Source: JAGVSR01 sp963786675 (GTDB lineage Bacteria > Pseudomonadota > Alphaproteobacteria > Rhizobiales > Hyphomicrobiaceae). From it: a stretch of 64,000 nt of DNA. The stretch is from the NCBI GenBank assembly GCA_963786675.1, contig CAWAZY010000005.1, positions 62,001 through 126,000 of the forward strand, in the 5' to 3' direction. Positions 18,179 through 27,900 of the stretch are shown here, one piece after another (positions within the stretch are counted from its first letter, which is position 1; every line of letters begins with the position of its first letter). The notes below the pieces were generated by a model. That model made no database searches, was not told the DNA's origin, and was given only the letters and a program-made list of their open reading frames with translations. Made by a program: the position numbers and the translations under genes.

Positions 18179-19012
18179 CTACTCCGCCGCGACCTTCTTG
18201 GCGGGCTCTGCAGGGGCCTTCTTGGCGGTGGCCGGCTTCTTCTTGGTTTTTTTGGATTTTGCCGGTGCCGGTGAAGGCTCGGGACCGAGAAAACCAAAAT
18301 CAAACAGCGACGAGAGCGGCGCGTTCGGACTCACCCCGCCGGCGTAGGACTGCATCACCCTGACTTTCGTTCCGACCTTCGCGATCGAGGCGAGGTGCAC
18401 GACATGCTCGTTGGCCAGTCGAAAGCAGCCTGAGGAGTTCGCTCTCCCTACAGTGCGATCATTATTGGTGCCGTGGATGCGGTAGATGGTGCTTCCCAGG
18501 TAGAGCGCGCGCGCGCCCTGCGGGTTCTTGAGGCCACCCGACACCGTGACCGGCAAGCCGGGCACGCGCTGGTGCATCTCCGGCGGCGGAGTCCACGACG
18601 GCCAGGACGCGATGCGGCTGATCCGCTCGGTGCCGGTCCAGGTAAATCCATCCCGGCCAACGGAGATCGGATACTCGTAGGCTTGCTTGTCGGGCAGCAC
18701 GTAATAGAGCTTGCGCGCCTGGGTATCGATGATGATCGACCCAACTTCCTCGGCGCGATCGAAATACACAATCGGCGGCTTGGCAGGCTGGATGTCGGGC
18801 TTCTCGCCGCCGTCCATGTACTTCGGGTACACCACGGGCGCGTAGGTCTTGCGGCGCGCGGCGCGCGCGGCCTCTTCCCGTTCCTCCTGCGCCTTCCGGT
18901 CGCTCTCGAAAACAGGTCCGCTGTCGGACCAATTGGATTGGGCCAGCGTGGCCCCTGTCCCGAACAGCAAGCCCGCAGCACATGCCGAAAGCATGACCCA
19001 CAAGTGCCTCAT
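18179..19012 (-). CDS. L,D-transpeptidase (YkuD/ErfK family)
   Basis: Periplasmic cross-linking enzyme that makes 3-3 links in peptidoglycan or attaches proteins to it. The 277-aa protein has an N-terminal signal peptide (residues 1-24, ending ATLAQ), an acidic/basic linker, and the YkuD domain from about 89. The active site is visible as RIHGTNND (His180) and ANSSGCFRL (Cys196). The C-terminus (from about 245) is a Lys/Ala/Pro-rich tail of simple composition. ATG 19012 was chosen because it starts the signal peptide and GGAG lies about 10 bases upstream; the open frame extends 64 codons further without sense. Confidence 0.92.
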   Translation of the reverse strand: MRHLWVMLSACAAGLLFGTGATLAQSNWSDSGPVFESDRKAQEEREEAARAARRKTYAPVVYPKYMDGGEKPDIQPAKPPIVYFDRAEEVGSIIIDTQARKLYYVLPDKQAYEYPISVGRDGFTWTGTERISRIASWPSWTPPPEMHQRVPGLPVTVSGGLKNPQGARALYLGSTIYRIHGTNNDRTVGRANSSGCFRLANEHVVHLASIAKVGTKVRVMQSYAGGVSPNAPLSSLFDFGFLGPEPSPAPAKSKKTKKKPATAKKAPAEPAKKVAAE

Positions 19013-19392
19013 GAGCAGTCTCCGCGTTTCCAGCTGGCACCGGCTCGGCGGCACCGTCGACCGTGAACCCGAGATAGGCGAGGCGGGCGCGGCCGCGCAA
19101 GTACATTTCGGCCATAACGGCCCCCACCAACGAAAACTGTGGCTTTGATGCGCCGACGCGGAATGTCCCGCATTGACGTGCGGTCTGTCTTTATTCTGCA
19201 ACATAATGCAGGGCCATCCGGGCCGTAACAGCGCAGATCTGATGAATACAGATTAAAGGCGGCGCAGATCGGACCGATGCAGCTAATCGCGGTGCCTGGA
19301 CATGGCGCCCGTCGCCTCCAAAAATTTGGGTTCAAAAGCAAGGATCGGAGTGCCGGGCTACAAATTGCGGCCTAGTCTGCGGGCGACCAAGC

Positions 19393-20517
19393 ATGAAGAA
19401 GGCGGGCCAGATGATCCCCGACTCCCAGGCCGCCGCATCGACGGCGAAATCCGTGGCCGAGACGCCGCTGCCGGACAACGAGCGCGACCTCTGGAACGCC
19501 GTTTGCCGCCGCGACCGCACCTTCGACGGCCTGTTCTATTACTCCGTGACGACAACCGGTGTGTACTGCCGCCCCTCGTGCCCGTCGCGCCGCGCGAACC
19601 GGACGAACGTGGCATTCCACGCGTCATCCAGTGATGCTGAGCGCGCAGGCTTTCGTCCCTGCCGGCGCTGCAAGCCCAACGCGCCGACGCCTCGCGAACG
19701 CGATGCAGACAAGGTGGCCCGCGCCTGCCAATTGATCGAGACAGCACAAGAGCCGCCAAAGCTCGCCGACCTGGCGCGGGCCTCGGGGCTGAGCCCCTAC
19801 CACTTTCATCGTCTGTTCAAGGCCATTGCCGGCGTCACGCCGAAGGCCTACGCGGTCGCACACCGGCAAAAGCGGGTGCGCGAAATCCTGACGACACGCG
19901 GCAAATCGGTCACCGCGGCGCTGCATGAGGCCGGCTTCAATTCCAGTGGCCGGTTCTACGATACCGCCGCCGGCGTTCTCGGCATGTCGCCTACCGCGTA
20001 TCGCGCAGGCGGCGCCAATGCCGATTTGCGGTTCGCAGTAGGAGAATGCGCGCTGGGCTCAATTCTGGTTGCCGCCAGCGGCATGGGTATCGCTGCCATT
20101 CTGCTCGGCGATGACCCCGAGACACTGGTTCACGACCTCGAGGACCGGTTTCCCAAAGCCAACTTGATCGGTGCCGATCGCACTTTCGAAGACGTCATGG
20201 CCAAGGTCGTTGGGCTGGTCGAGGCGCCCGCAACCGGATTGGACCTGCCGCTCGATATCCGTGGCACCGCGTTCCAGCATCGGGTCTGGGAGGCGCTGCG
20301 CCAGATTCCGCCGGGCCAGACCGCGACCTATGGCGAAATCGCCGCGCGGATCGGAATGCCGCGTGCCGTCCGTGCCGTGGCGGCGGCGTGCGCGGCCAAT
20401 AAGATCGCCGTGGCCATCCCCTGCCATCGTGTGGTGCGCAACGATGGCGCGCTGGCGGGCTATCGCTGGGGCATCGAGCGCAAGCGCGAACTTCTCGCAC
20501 GCGAGGTGCCCAAATAG
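19393..20517 (+). CDS. ada: Ada: adaptive-response regulator / O6-methylguanine-DNA methyltransferase
   Basis: Repairs alkylated DNA and activates its own regulon. All three modules are present in 374 aa. The N-terminal zinc domain has Cys59 and Cys63 in YCRPSC and Cys90 and Cys93 in CRRC; one cysteine accepts methyl groups from phosphotriesters. An AraC-type helix-turn-helix spans about 105-205 (LARASGLSPYHFHRLFKA, ALHEAGFNSSGRFY). The C-terminal methyltransferase has the active-site AIPCHRVVRNDG with Cys344. Its ATG could also be that at 19411. It is a single gene; no alkB or alkA is adjacent. Confidence 0.95.
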   Translation: MKKAGQMIPDSQAAASTAKSVAETPLPDNERDLWNAVCRRDRTFDGLFYYSVTTTGVYCRPSCPSRRANRTNVAFHASSSDAERAGFRPCRRCKPNAPTPRERDADKVARACQLIETAQEPPKLADLARASGLSPYHFHRLFKAIAGVTPKAYAVAHRQKRVREILTTRGKSVTAALHEAGFNSSGRFYDTAAGVLGMSPTAYRAGGANADLRFAVGECALGSILVAASGMGIAAILLGDDPETLVHDLEDRFPKANLIGADRTFEDVMAKVVGLVEAPATGLDLPLDIRGTAFQHRVWEALRQIPPGQTATYGEIAARIGMPRAVRAVAAACAANKIAVAIPCHRVVRNDGALAGYRWGIERKRELLAREVPK

Positions 20518-20551
20518 GGATCGCGCGCCGGGGCCGTTTCATTAGCGGGCT

Positions 20552-21046
20552 TCAGGCTGGCGCGGTCCCGGACCAGTGGTGGTCTGCCGCGTAATCGGCC
20601 GGAACCGGCTTTATCGCTTCGAGCCGGTTCGACGCGGCGCGGATCGCTTCAAGCATCTGATCGGCGCCATGCAGGGTCGCGAGCCTCACGCGCTCCTCTG
20701 CCGTCCAGTCGCGCGGCTCTGCCAGCCAACCGCCGGCCGGATGCGGCACACCCACCTTGATCTGATTGAGACGGGCCACTTCGCGCGTCGCGTTGGCGAC
20801 GATGATGTCGAGGTGCGCCGCGTCGCGTGCGCCGAATGCGAATTGCAGCCGGCGCGAGGCCTCGGCGCGCACGTCGGCACCTGACGGCTCAGGGACGGGC
20901 GGGTCAGCGATCGCGACCTTAGAGGCCAGCAGGGCGGCGTAGTGCCTGTTCGCCGGGTTGACAGGCACCAATGCTGGAGCGTCGCCGATCTCGACCGAGA
21001 TCATCGCGCGTTCCTCGTCAATGAATTTCGCGTTTGCGAATTGCAT
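20552..21046 (-). CDS. Putative phage tail-fibre assembly-type protein
   Basis: A 164-aa protein just two bases downstream of the DUF2793 tail-fibre-like gene, so they are one transcript. The N-terminus (MQFANAKFIDEERAMISV) and the phrase VPVNPANRHYAALL resemble small proteins encoded behind tail-fibre genes in phages and gene-transfer agents, which act as fibre chaperones. The C-terminal two thirds are helical and contain GVPHPAGGWLAEPRDWTAEE. I infer the role mainly from position; no catalytic motif is seen. Confidence 0.55.
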   Translation of the reverse strand: MQFANAKFIDEERAMISVEIGDAPALVPVNPANRHYAALLASKVAIADPPVPEPSGADVRAEASRRLQFAFGARDAAHLDIIVANATREVARLNQIKVGVPHPAGGWLAEPRDWTAEERVRLATLHGADQMLEAIRAASNRLEAIKPVPADYAADHHWSGTAPA

Positions 21047-21048
21047 GA

Positions 21049-22536
21049 TTAAAGCTCCGCGTCGTATTCGATATAGCAGGCCGCGTCTTTTGACCCGAAG
21101 GTGCAGGCATCACGCGCTGCCAGCGTGCCCGCCGTGACCACGACGTTCAGACCATGGCCGTTAGTAAACGTCTGGCCGGCGATGCTTGTTACTGCGTCGC
21201 CACCTACGCCTATAATATCGAAGTGCGCCAAGTCGCTGTACCCTACAGTCGGCGCGACCCTTTTTTGCCAGAGAAACGGGACAAATCCCGACATGGTGTA
21301 AGGACTGGACGAGCTGCGATTGCCCAAGATGGCAAGCTGTGCCCCGTTGGGTACATTCATGCGCTCATAGTAACGACCGCAAAGACCCATCTCGTAGTCC
21401 CAAGATCTAGCTTGCCAGCCGGTCGCCGCCGCCGCGACTTCCGCCTTCACACGGCCAAACGTCGTGCTGGCGGCCACAGCGAGCTTGAGCGTAAGATTGC
21501 CGGTATCGCCAGCGCCCAGATTGAGCGTCACCGCACGCCGGCCGTTACCTGCTGTGATCGTGCCGGATTGCGAGCCAAAGGTGACGGTGATATCGCCGCT
21601 TGGCGTGTCCACGGACACGGTGATGGCCTGCGAGGCGAATGTAGAATAACCCCACAATCCAGGCTCAATCACCTGCTCATTCGCGCCCGAGGCGAGCGTC
21701 ACCACATCGCCGCTGACAGTGATGTTTGCGCCGCCCGTTGCCGCCTTCCAGCGGTCGAAGCCGAAGTTAGCCGCCGGCAGCGCCCCGCCCGCGAACCCGC
21801 GCTGATTGATCTGGAAATCGCCGTTGACGATGATGTTGGAGTTGATGCCGCCGCCGCCCAGCGACGTGTTGGGAAAGGTCACGCTGCCGCTGGTCCGATC
21901 GACGACAATGGCTTCTGACCAGACCGTGCCGTCCGGGCTGACCTTGATCCGGAAATCGTCATCGCCTGCCGTTCCAAACTCCGCGCGTCCGGAGAAGCCG
22001 GTCTGAAACAAGAGCGATGCCGTGTCGGTGTTGGCTGCCTTGTTGATCTTCAGTTGGTGCCCTGCGCCGGCATGGTTGAACAGCGCGGCGGCGGCATTGA
22101 GCGACAGGCGATTGGTGGTGTCGGCGGTGGCGTTGATACCCACAAGTCCGCCGGTGACTGGATTGAGCGCGGGTCCACCGCCGCCGCCGCCTGCGGAGAC
22201 GGCAACCCAGGCGCTGCCCGTCCACACCAGAAGAGCCTGCTCGCTGACCACCCAGCTCATCCAGCCGGGCTTCGGGGTCAGAAATGTCCAGGCGCCGTCC
22301 TGGTAGGCGGCGATCGTGTCAGCATTGGCGCCAGCCCAGTCACCCGACGGGGAACCGGCGATGATGTACCGGTCGCCATTGGCGGGCGTGGCTGGGGGCG
22401 CGCTCAGCAGCCGGTCCAGAACTGTCAGCTGCACCACGGCATCCAAGAGGCGCAACGCCTCGTTGTGGGTGACGTGCTTCTGGGCCTGTGCCGCGAGGAT
22501 GTAGGGCAGGTCCAAGTTTGGCGTTTGATCCGTCAT
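21049..22536 (-). CDS. DUF2793 tail-fibre-like protein
   Basis: A 495-aa protein. Residues 1-110 match the DUF2793 domain, with TPNLDLPYILAAQAQKHVTH, LRLLDAVVQL and the two tryptophan-rich pieces GAWTFLTPKPGWMSWV and WTGSAWV. A glycine-rich hinge follows. The C-terminal half (from about 230) is beta-rich with NIIVNGDFQINQRGF, FGFDRWKA and LCGRYYERM, as in receptor-binding tail fibres. DUF2793 proteins are best known to me from alphaproteobacterial phages and gene-transfer agents. No other structural phage gene is near, so this is an orphan fibre or a detached part of a gene-transfer-agent locus. ATG 22536 starts the domain. Confidence 0.75.
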   Translation of the reverse strand: MTDQTPNLDLPYILAAQAQKHVTHNEALRLLDAVVQLTVLDRLLSAPPATPANGDRYIIAGSPSGDWAGANADTIAAYQDGAWTFLTPKPGWMSWVVSEQALLVWTGSAWVAVSAGGGGGGPALNPVTGGLVGINATADTTNRLSLNAAAALFNHAGAGHQLKINKAANTDTASLLFQTGFSGRAEFGTAGDDDFRIKVSPDGTVWSEAIVVDRTSGSVTFPNTSLGGGGINSNIIVNGDFQINQRGFAGGALPAANFGFDRWKAATGGANITVSGDVVTLASGANEQVIEPGLWGYSTFASQAITVSVDTPSGDITVTFGSQSGTITAGNGRRAVTLNLGAGDTGNLTLKLAVAASTTFGRVKAEVAAAATGWQARSWDYEMGLCGRYYERMNVPNGAQLAILGNRSSSSPYTMSGFVPFLWQKRVAPTVGYSDLAHFDIIGVGGDAVTSIAGQTFTNGHGLNVVVTAGTLAARDACTFGSKDAACYIEYDAEL

Positions 22537-22681
22537 GGTGCCCGCGTGGTTGTTGCCGTCACGCAGGAGCATAGTTTCGCCGCGCAGGGCGGGGATAAAT
22601 GCACCCGATTCGGCGGACCATGGTGTGGATGACCGTCCCGCTCCGATGGAGACCCGGCTCGCCATCCTGTATCAGGACACC

Positions 22682-23929
22682 ATGCGCATTCTTCACACGG
22701 CCGACTGGCATCTGGGCCAAACCTTACATGGCTACGACCGGATCGGGGAACAGCGTGCGGTTCTGCAGAGCCTCGTTGAGGTTGTCCGCGCGCGCGAAGT
22801 CGATGCTCTGGTGCTGGCCGGCGATGTGTTCGACCATCAAAATCCATCCGGTGACGCACAGCGGCTGTTCTACGAAACACTGATGGCGTTGAAGGGTGCG
22901 CGCCCCGCACTCACAATTGTCGTCACGGCAGGCAACCACGATGCGGCCGGGCGGCTGGAAGCGCCGGCGGCCCTTTTGCGACCCATGGGTGTGCATGTCG
23001 TCGGCAGCGTTGTCCGGCGCGACGGGATCATCGATGCCGCGCGTCATCTCATTCCACTTCACGGTGCGGGTGGCGAACTCGCGGCTCATGTGCTTGCCGT
23101 GTCCTATCCGACCGCCGCCTGCCTGCCGCCATTCGCTCACGTCTCCGTCAAGGAGGGGACGTCGCCGATCGTCGAAGCGACCCGCGCGCTTTACGCCGAG
23201 ATTGCCGAGCGGTCTGGTGTCTTGCGCACGGGGCTGCCGTTCATGGTGACGGGCCATCTTCACGTGGCGGGCGGGATCGAATCCGAAGGGGCGGAGCGGC
23301 GCATTCTAGTTGGCGGCCAGCACGCGGTCCCGCCTTCCGTATTCCCCGAGCAGGCGGCTTACGTGGCGCTGGGCCATCTCCATAAGGCACAGGCCATCGG
23401 CCGCGCGACCATTCGATATAGTGGATCGCTGCTGCCGCTGTCGGCGGCGGAATTGGGGTACGGCCACGGTGTCAGCCTCGTGACGCTCGACGGCCGTGAC
23501 GTGCACATTGAACACATTGATCTGCCGCGCCCGGTCCCGTTTCTGCGTCTCCCGGTCACGGGAGACATGCGGCTCGACGCATTGGCGGATCACTTGAAGG
23601 CCCTGGGGCTCCCGGCTGGCTTGCCGCTGGCGCAGCGGCCGTTTGTGCAGGTGAGGTTGCAACGGGAAGGGCTGGCGCCAGGCTACCGTGCGGAAGCTGA
23701 CAGGATCGCGGAAGATTTTCCTGTCCGCCTCGTTGATCTGCGGGTGGGAGATCGAACCGATGTGCCGGGTGGCGCAATGCCCGAGGACCCACTGACCCGC
23801 CTCACCGACATCGCGCCGGAGGACATTTTTTGCATGGCCTTTGAGCGCAAGCATGGGGCCGCCCCCGGGGTCGCCCATCTTGAGGCCTTCCATCGGGCAC
23901 TGGCGGCTGCGGCGAGCGGAGAGGCCTGA
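22682..23929 (+). CDS. sbcD: Exonuclease subunit SbcD (Mre11-like)
   Basis: Nuclease subunit of the SbcCD complex that cleaves DNA hairpins and protein-blocked ends. The metallophosphatase motifs are in order: ILHTADWHLGQ at the N-terminus, LAGDVFDH, VTAGNHDAAGR, VTGHLH and LGHLHKAQ. The 415-aa length is normal. The start ATG 22682 gives the canonical MRILHTADWH; the frame runs 49 codons further upstream without similarity. Its TGA overlaps the ATG of sbcC (TGATG), typical of a coupled pair. Confidence 0.95.
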   Translation: MRILHTADWHLGQTLHGYDRIGEQRAVLQSLVEVVRAREVDALVLAGDVFDHQNPSGDAQRLFYETLMALKGARPALTIVVTAGNHDAAGRLEAPAALLRPMGVHVVGSVVRRDGIIDAARHLIPLHGAGGELAAHVLAVSYPTAACLPPFAHVSVKEGTSPIVEATRALYAEIAERSGVLRTGLPFMVTGHLHVAGGIESEGAERRILVGGQHAVPPSVFPEQAAYVALGHLHKAQAIGRATIRYSGSLLPLSAAELGYGHGVSLVTLDGRDVHIEHIDLPRPVPFLRLPVTGDMRLDALADHLKALGLPAGLPLAQRPFVQVRLQREGLAPGYRAEADRIAEDFPVRLVDLRVGDRTDVPGGAMPEDPLTRLTDIAPEDIFCMAFERKHGAAPGVAHLEAFHRALAAAASGEA

Positions 23930-26900
23930 TGCGCATCCTGGCCATCCGTGGCGCCAATCTGGCGAGCCTCGCCGAACCGTTCAATGTCGATCTCACCGCG
24001 CCGCCGCTGGCTGGGACCGGCTTGTTCGCCATCACCGGCGACACCGGGGCCGGCAAGTCGACCATCCTCGATGCGCTCTGTCTTGCGCTTTACGGGGCCT
24101 ATCCGCGTGCCAGCGTCAACAAGCGCGAGCGTATCCTTGATCCGAGCGGCGAGGAGGTCCTGTCATCGGATCCAAAAAACATTTTGAGGCGCGGTGCCGC
24201 CCAGGGTCATGCCGAAGTCGATTTTTTCGGTGCTGACGGCGAACGCTACACCGCACACTGGGGTGTTCGCCGCGCCCGGGGCAGCGCCGTGGGCCGGCTG
24301 CAGGCCAATTTGGATCGCACGCTCACGAAGGCCGACGGCACGGTCGTCGCCACGGGCATCAAGCCTGTACTGGAAGCGGTGGTGGAGCGCTCCGGATTCA
24401 ATTTTGACGAGTTCCGCCGCGCGGTTCTTCTGGCGCAAGGCGAGTTCGACGCGCTTCTTCTGGCCGACGAGAGCGAGCGGGCCGCACTCTTGGAGAAGAT
24501 CACCGGCACGGAAATCTATTCGCGCATTTCCAGCCGTGTCTATGCAGAGACGGCGGCGCGCGCCGGGACGCTGCAAAGCCTGGAAGCCGAACGACTGAAC
24601 AGCGGTGCCCTGGACGATGAAGCCCGCGCCGCGCTCGATGCCGAGGCGGCGGAGAAGCGGGCTCACCTGCAGGATGCCGAACACAAACTCGCTGGCGTCA
24701 GCGGCATCTTGAACCGCGTGGCTGAAATCGGCCGTCTGCGTGGCGTCATTGCCCAGGCCGCGACAACGCTTGCCGCGGCTCAGGCCGAGGCGACGGCTGC
24801 CGCACGTGACCGCGCGCAGCTTGCGGCCCTCGTCAAGGCGGAGACCATCCGACGGGACGCGGAGCGCTACGACGACTCCCGGCGCGCACGCGAGGCCAGT
24901 GCGCAGGCCGCCCGCGCGGCGATGGAAACCCGCACCGTGGCCGAGGCGGCGGTTAAGACGGCAGCCGGCGTCGTCGCCGAGAGGTTGGCCGCCGCGCAGG
25001 CGGCCGCAGCCGAGGTTGAGCACTACAAGCCCATCTGGATGAAGGCGCGCGATCTCGACGAAGCCATCACGGGCGCGGAACGCGAGCGCGCCGCTGCTGA
25101 AGCCGGTCTCAGTTCAGCCAGGGAAAAAGCAGAGCACCGCGCGGCGGCGCGCGATGAGATCAGGACGCGCCATGCGGCGGCGCTGGCGCGGCGGGATGAG
25201 GCTGCCACGCTCTTGGCCGCGGCGCCCGATCACGCGGTGCTTGCCGATCATGCGCGCGAAATTGCTAAACTCTTTGAAACGCTAGTCAGTCTGCGGGTCC
25301 GGCAGTCGGTCAACGCACAAGAGCTGGCACGGAGCGATGCCACGGCTGGCCAGCTTGGACAGCGCGTCGCCGCCGCAGAGGCCGCGCGTGCCCGTGATGA
25401 AGCCGCGCGCGAGACCGTCAAGCGTCAGTTGGCCGAGCGGCGCGCCGCCTTGGAAAAACTCAATCCCGAGGCACTGAAGATCCGGGACGACGCACTTTCC
25501 CGGTTCGACCGGGATGTGGATCGCCTGATCGCGTTCGCAGCGCGGCGCGATGAGGCCCGGGCATTGAAGGACAAGGCCGCTCAACGGCAGGCCGCGGCTG
25601 AAACCCGCCGCGCACGCGCGCAGGATCGGGAGACAGTCGCGCGCGCGGCCTATGACAAACACGCCGCGGCGCGTGCGGAAATTGCCCGTTATGCCGGCTT
25701 GGCCGAGGCGACGCTCTCCGAGCAGGCCGCGCATTTGCGCAGCGCGCTGGTTGACGGGTCGCCCTGTCCGGTCTGTGGCGCGAAGGAACATCCCTCAGCC
25801 ACCGCCGACGATCCCGCCACGGCGCTCGCCCGCGAGATTTCCGCCCGCCGTGAGGAACTCGATGCGGCGCTGGCGCGGGAGCAGGCTGTATTGAACGAAA
25901 CGGCCGCCGCGATCGCTGCGGCTCAGGCTGAAGGCAGCGCGGCGGAAGACCTGTTCCAGACGCACGCGGCCGAAGCGGAGCAGGCTGAGCGCGGTCTCGC
26001 GCAAGCGCTGCCGGGTGCGCGGGCGAATGCCAAGGCGACTGGCTTGGACGTGGATGAATGGGCGTCGGCCAGCGCGGTCACGGTCGGGGATATTGAAAAC
26101 GTGCGCGCGCTGGTTGCCTCAGCCCAGGTGGCAGTTCGGGACACGCTCAACCGCGCGGCGGCGTTGGACAAGGCGTGTGCCGAACTTGCCGGCGAGAGCG
26201 AGCGGCTGTCGGCGCGGATCGACCAGGCGGTCCAGACATCGCGGGCGGACGAGACGGCACAGCGGGAACTGGAACGTGCGCGCGCGGGTTTGGCGCAGAC
26301 CGGGGCCCATCTGAATGATTTGATGGCTGAGACGACGCGTGGGTTGCAACCGTACTTGGCTGTGGCGGGTCTGGATGCCACCGACTTCGATCGCGACGCG
26401 GCGGCTGCCGGCCGGCGGCTCGCGCACTTGGCCGAAGTCCATGCGCGCCATAGGGCCGACCGCGAGAAAGCATCCCTTGAGGCGGCGGGCCTTGCGGCGG
26501 ATGTAAGCCGCAGCGAGGCCGAGGCCGCCGCCGCAGAAGAGGATCGCTTGCAGAAGCAGACCGCGCACGAGGCCCGGGTCCGCGCGGTGGGGGAGGCGAA
26601 GGCCCGCCGCGCCGCTCTGCTGGACGGGCGGGAAACGGACGCCCATCGCCGCGAGATCGAGGGGCGGGAGGCTGGGGCCAAGGCGGCCCTGGCGGAGGCG
26701 GAAGTGGCTGCCGCCACGGCGCGTGAAGCCTTGGCTGGAAAGGTCTCGGCATTGGCGGCCCTGGTCACCGCGCAAGATGCCGCGAAAGAGGCCGAAGCCG
26801 CCGCTGCTGAGGCCCTTGAAGCGGCGCTCGCCCGCATGGGTCTGAGCGCGATCGATGCCCGCGAGTTGCTGGCCATCGATCGCGGCGAGCGGGAGGCCAT

Positions 26901-27699
26901 CGCGGAACGCCTCGCCCGTCTTGACCGCGCCGTGGAAGAAGCCCGCGCCGCTCACGCTACGCGGACGAAGGACTTGCACGCGCTGGTTTCGGATTTTGCC
27001 GAGCCGGACCCCGATGGGATTGCCCAATACGAAACCGAACGCCAGACGACCCTCGCGGTGATGGATACCATCAAGGCGCGGCTGGCCGTCATTGCCGCGG
27101 ATCTCGACCGGGATGATCAGGCCCGCCGCAAGCGCGACGAAAAGGGCGCGGAAATCGCCAAGGTGCGCGCCGACTACGAGGTGTGGCAGGCCGTTGATGC
27201 CGCCATTGGACAGCAGGACGGCGCGAAGTTCCGCCGTTTTGCCCAAGGCGTGACGCTCGGTCAGCTGATCCGGCTTGCCAATGAACAGCTTCAAATCCTC
27301 AACGGCCGCTTCGCGCTGCGTCAAAGCCGTATCCCGGACGCTGATCTGGCGCTGGATGTGGTGGATCGCGAATTCGGTGATGACGCCCGCTCGCCGCGCA
27401 GTCTGTCGGGCGGTGAGCGTTTCCTCGTGTCGCTGGCGCTCGCACTCGCCTTGTCAGGATTGGAAGGGCGGCAATCGTTCGTCGACACGCTGTTCGTGGA
27501 CGAGGGCTTCGGCAGTCTCGATCAGGATACGCTCGACGTCGCCATCACCGCACTGGAAAGTTTGCAGGGCCAGGGCCGCAAGGTGGGCGTCATTACCCAC
27601 GTGCAGGCGATGATCGAGCAGATCCCGGTTCAAGTTCGCGTCGAACCTCGTGGTCGCGGCCGCAGTTTTGTCCGCACACTGGACGGCAGTGGTGCTTGA
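23929..27699 (+). CDS. sbcC: Exonuclease subunit SbcC (Rad50-like SMC ATPase)
   Basis: ATPase subunit of SbcCD, 1256 aa. The Walker A motif is GDTGAGKST (37-45). Two very long Ala/Glu/Arg-rich coiled coils follow, separated by a zinc hook CPVCGAKEHPSA with Cys613 and Cys616. The C-terminal ATPase half has the signature RSLSGGERFLVSLALALAL (about 1157-1175) and Walker B FVDEGFGSLD (Asp1191, Glu1192), then GVITHVQAMIEQIPVQV. The protein is at the long end for the family, owing to extended coiled coils. The gene overlaps sbcD by one base. Confidence 0.95.
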   Translation: MRILAIRGANLASLAEPFNVDLTAPPLAGTGLFAITGDTGAGKSTILDALCLALYGAYPRASVNKRERILDPSGEEVLSSDPKNILRRGAAQGHAEVDFFGADGERYTAHWGVRRARGSAVGRLQANLDRTLTKADGTVVATGIKPVLEAVVERSGFNFDEFRRAVLLAQGEFDALLLADESERAALLEKITGTEIYSRISSRVYAETAARAGTLQSLEAERLNSGALDDEARAALDAEAAEKRAHLQDAEHKLAGVSGILNRVAEIGRLRGVIAQAATTLAAAQAEATAAARDRAQLAALVKAETIRRDAERYDDSRRAREASAQAARAAMETRTVAEAAVKTAAGVVAERLAAAQAAAAEVEHYKPIWMKARDLDEAITGAERERAAAEAGLSSAREKAEHRAAARDEIRTRHAAALARRDEAATLLAAAPDHAVLADHAREIAKLFETLVSLRVRQSVNAQELARSDATAGQLGQRVAAAEAARARDEAARETVKRQLAERRAALEKLNPEALKIRDDALSRFDRDVDRLIAFAARRDEARALKDKAAQRQAAAETRRARAQDRETVARAAYDKHAAARAEIARYAGLAEATLSEQAAHLRSALVDGSPCPVCGAKEHPSATADDPATALAREISARREELDAALAREQAVLNETAAAIAAAQAEGSAAEDLFQTHAAEAEQAERGLAQALPGARANAKATGLDVDEWASASAVTVGDIENVRALVASAQVAVRDTLNRAAALDKACAELAGESERLSARIDQAVQTSRADETAQRELERARAGLAQTGAHLNDLMAETTRGLQPYLAVAGLDATDFDRDAAAAGRRLAHLAEVHARHRADREKASLEAAGLAADVSRSEAEAAAAEEDRLQKQTAHEARVRAVGEAKARRAALLDGRETDAHRREIEGREAGAKAALAEAEVAAATAREALAGKVSALAALVTAQDAAKEAEAAAAEALEAALARMGLSAIDARELLAIDRGEREAIAERLARLDRAVEEARAAHATRTKDLHALVSDFAEPDPDGIAQYETERQTTLAVMDTIKARLAVIAADLDRDDQARRKRDEKGAEIAKVRADYEVWQAVDAAIGQQDGAKFRRFAQGVTLGQLIRLANEQLQILNGRFALRQSRIPDADLALDVVDREFGDDARSPRSLSGGERFLVSLALALALSGLEGRQSFVDTLFVDEGFGSLDQDTLDVAITALESLQGQGRKVGVITHVQAMIEQIPVQVRVEPRGRGRSFVRTLDGSGA

Positions 27700-27715
27700 T
27701 CCCACGAGTTCATAA

Positions 27716-27754
27716 AGAAAAGGCCCCCACGAGCGGGAGTTGCTCGTGGAGGCC
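27716..27754 (-). terminator. Intrinsic terminator for the leftward DUF6644/DUF6152 genes
   Basis: Read on the minus strand, a 13-pair stem (GGCCTCCACGAGC with GCTCGTGGGGGCC, one G-U pair) and a seven-base loop are followed at once by TTTTCTTT. It sits 147 bases past the end of the DUF6644 gene. On the plus strand no U-tract follows, so it is not built to stop sbcC transcription. Confidence 0.8.
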
Positions 27755-27900
27755 GGGAGGCCGGGCTCCAGGGGGAGCAAGCCCGGCGGGGGAGGAGAAG
27801 CGCGAAAGGGGGAGCGGGGAGGAGCCGTTCGCTTTCGATGACCTCACTATGCCGGGGGCTGAGCGCGGCCGCTGTTCCCGGCGAAACAGGCCTTCGAAAT

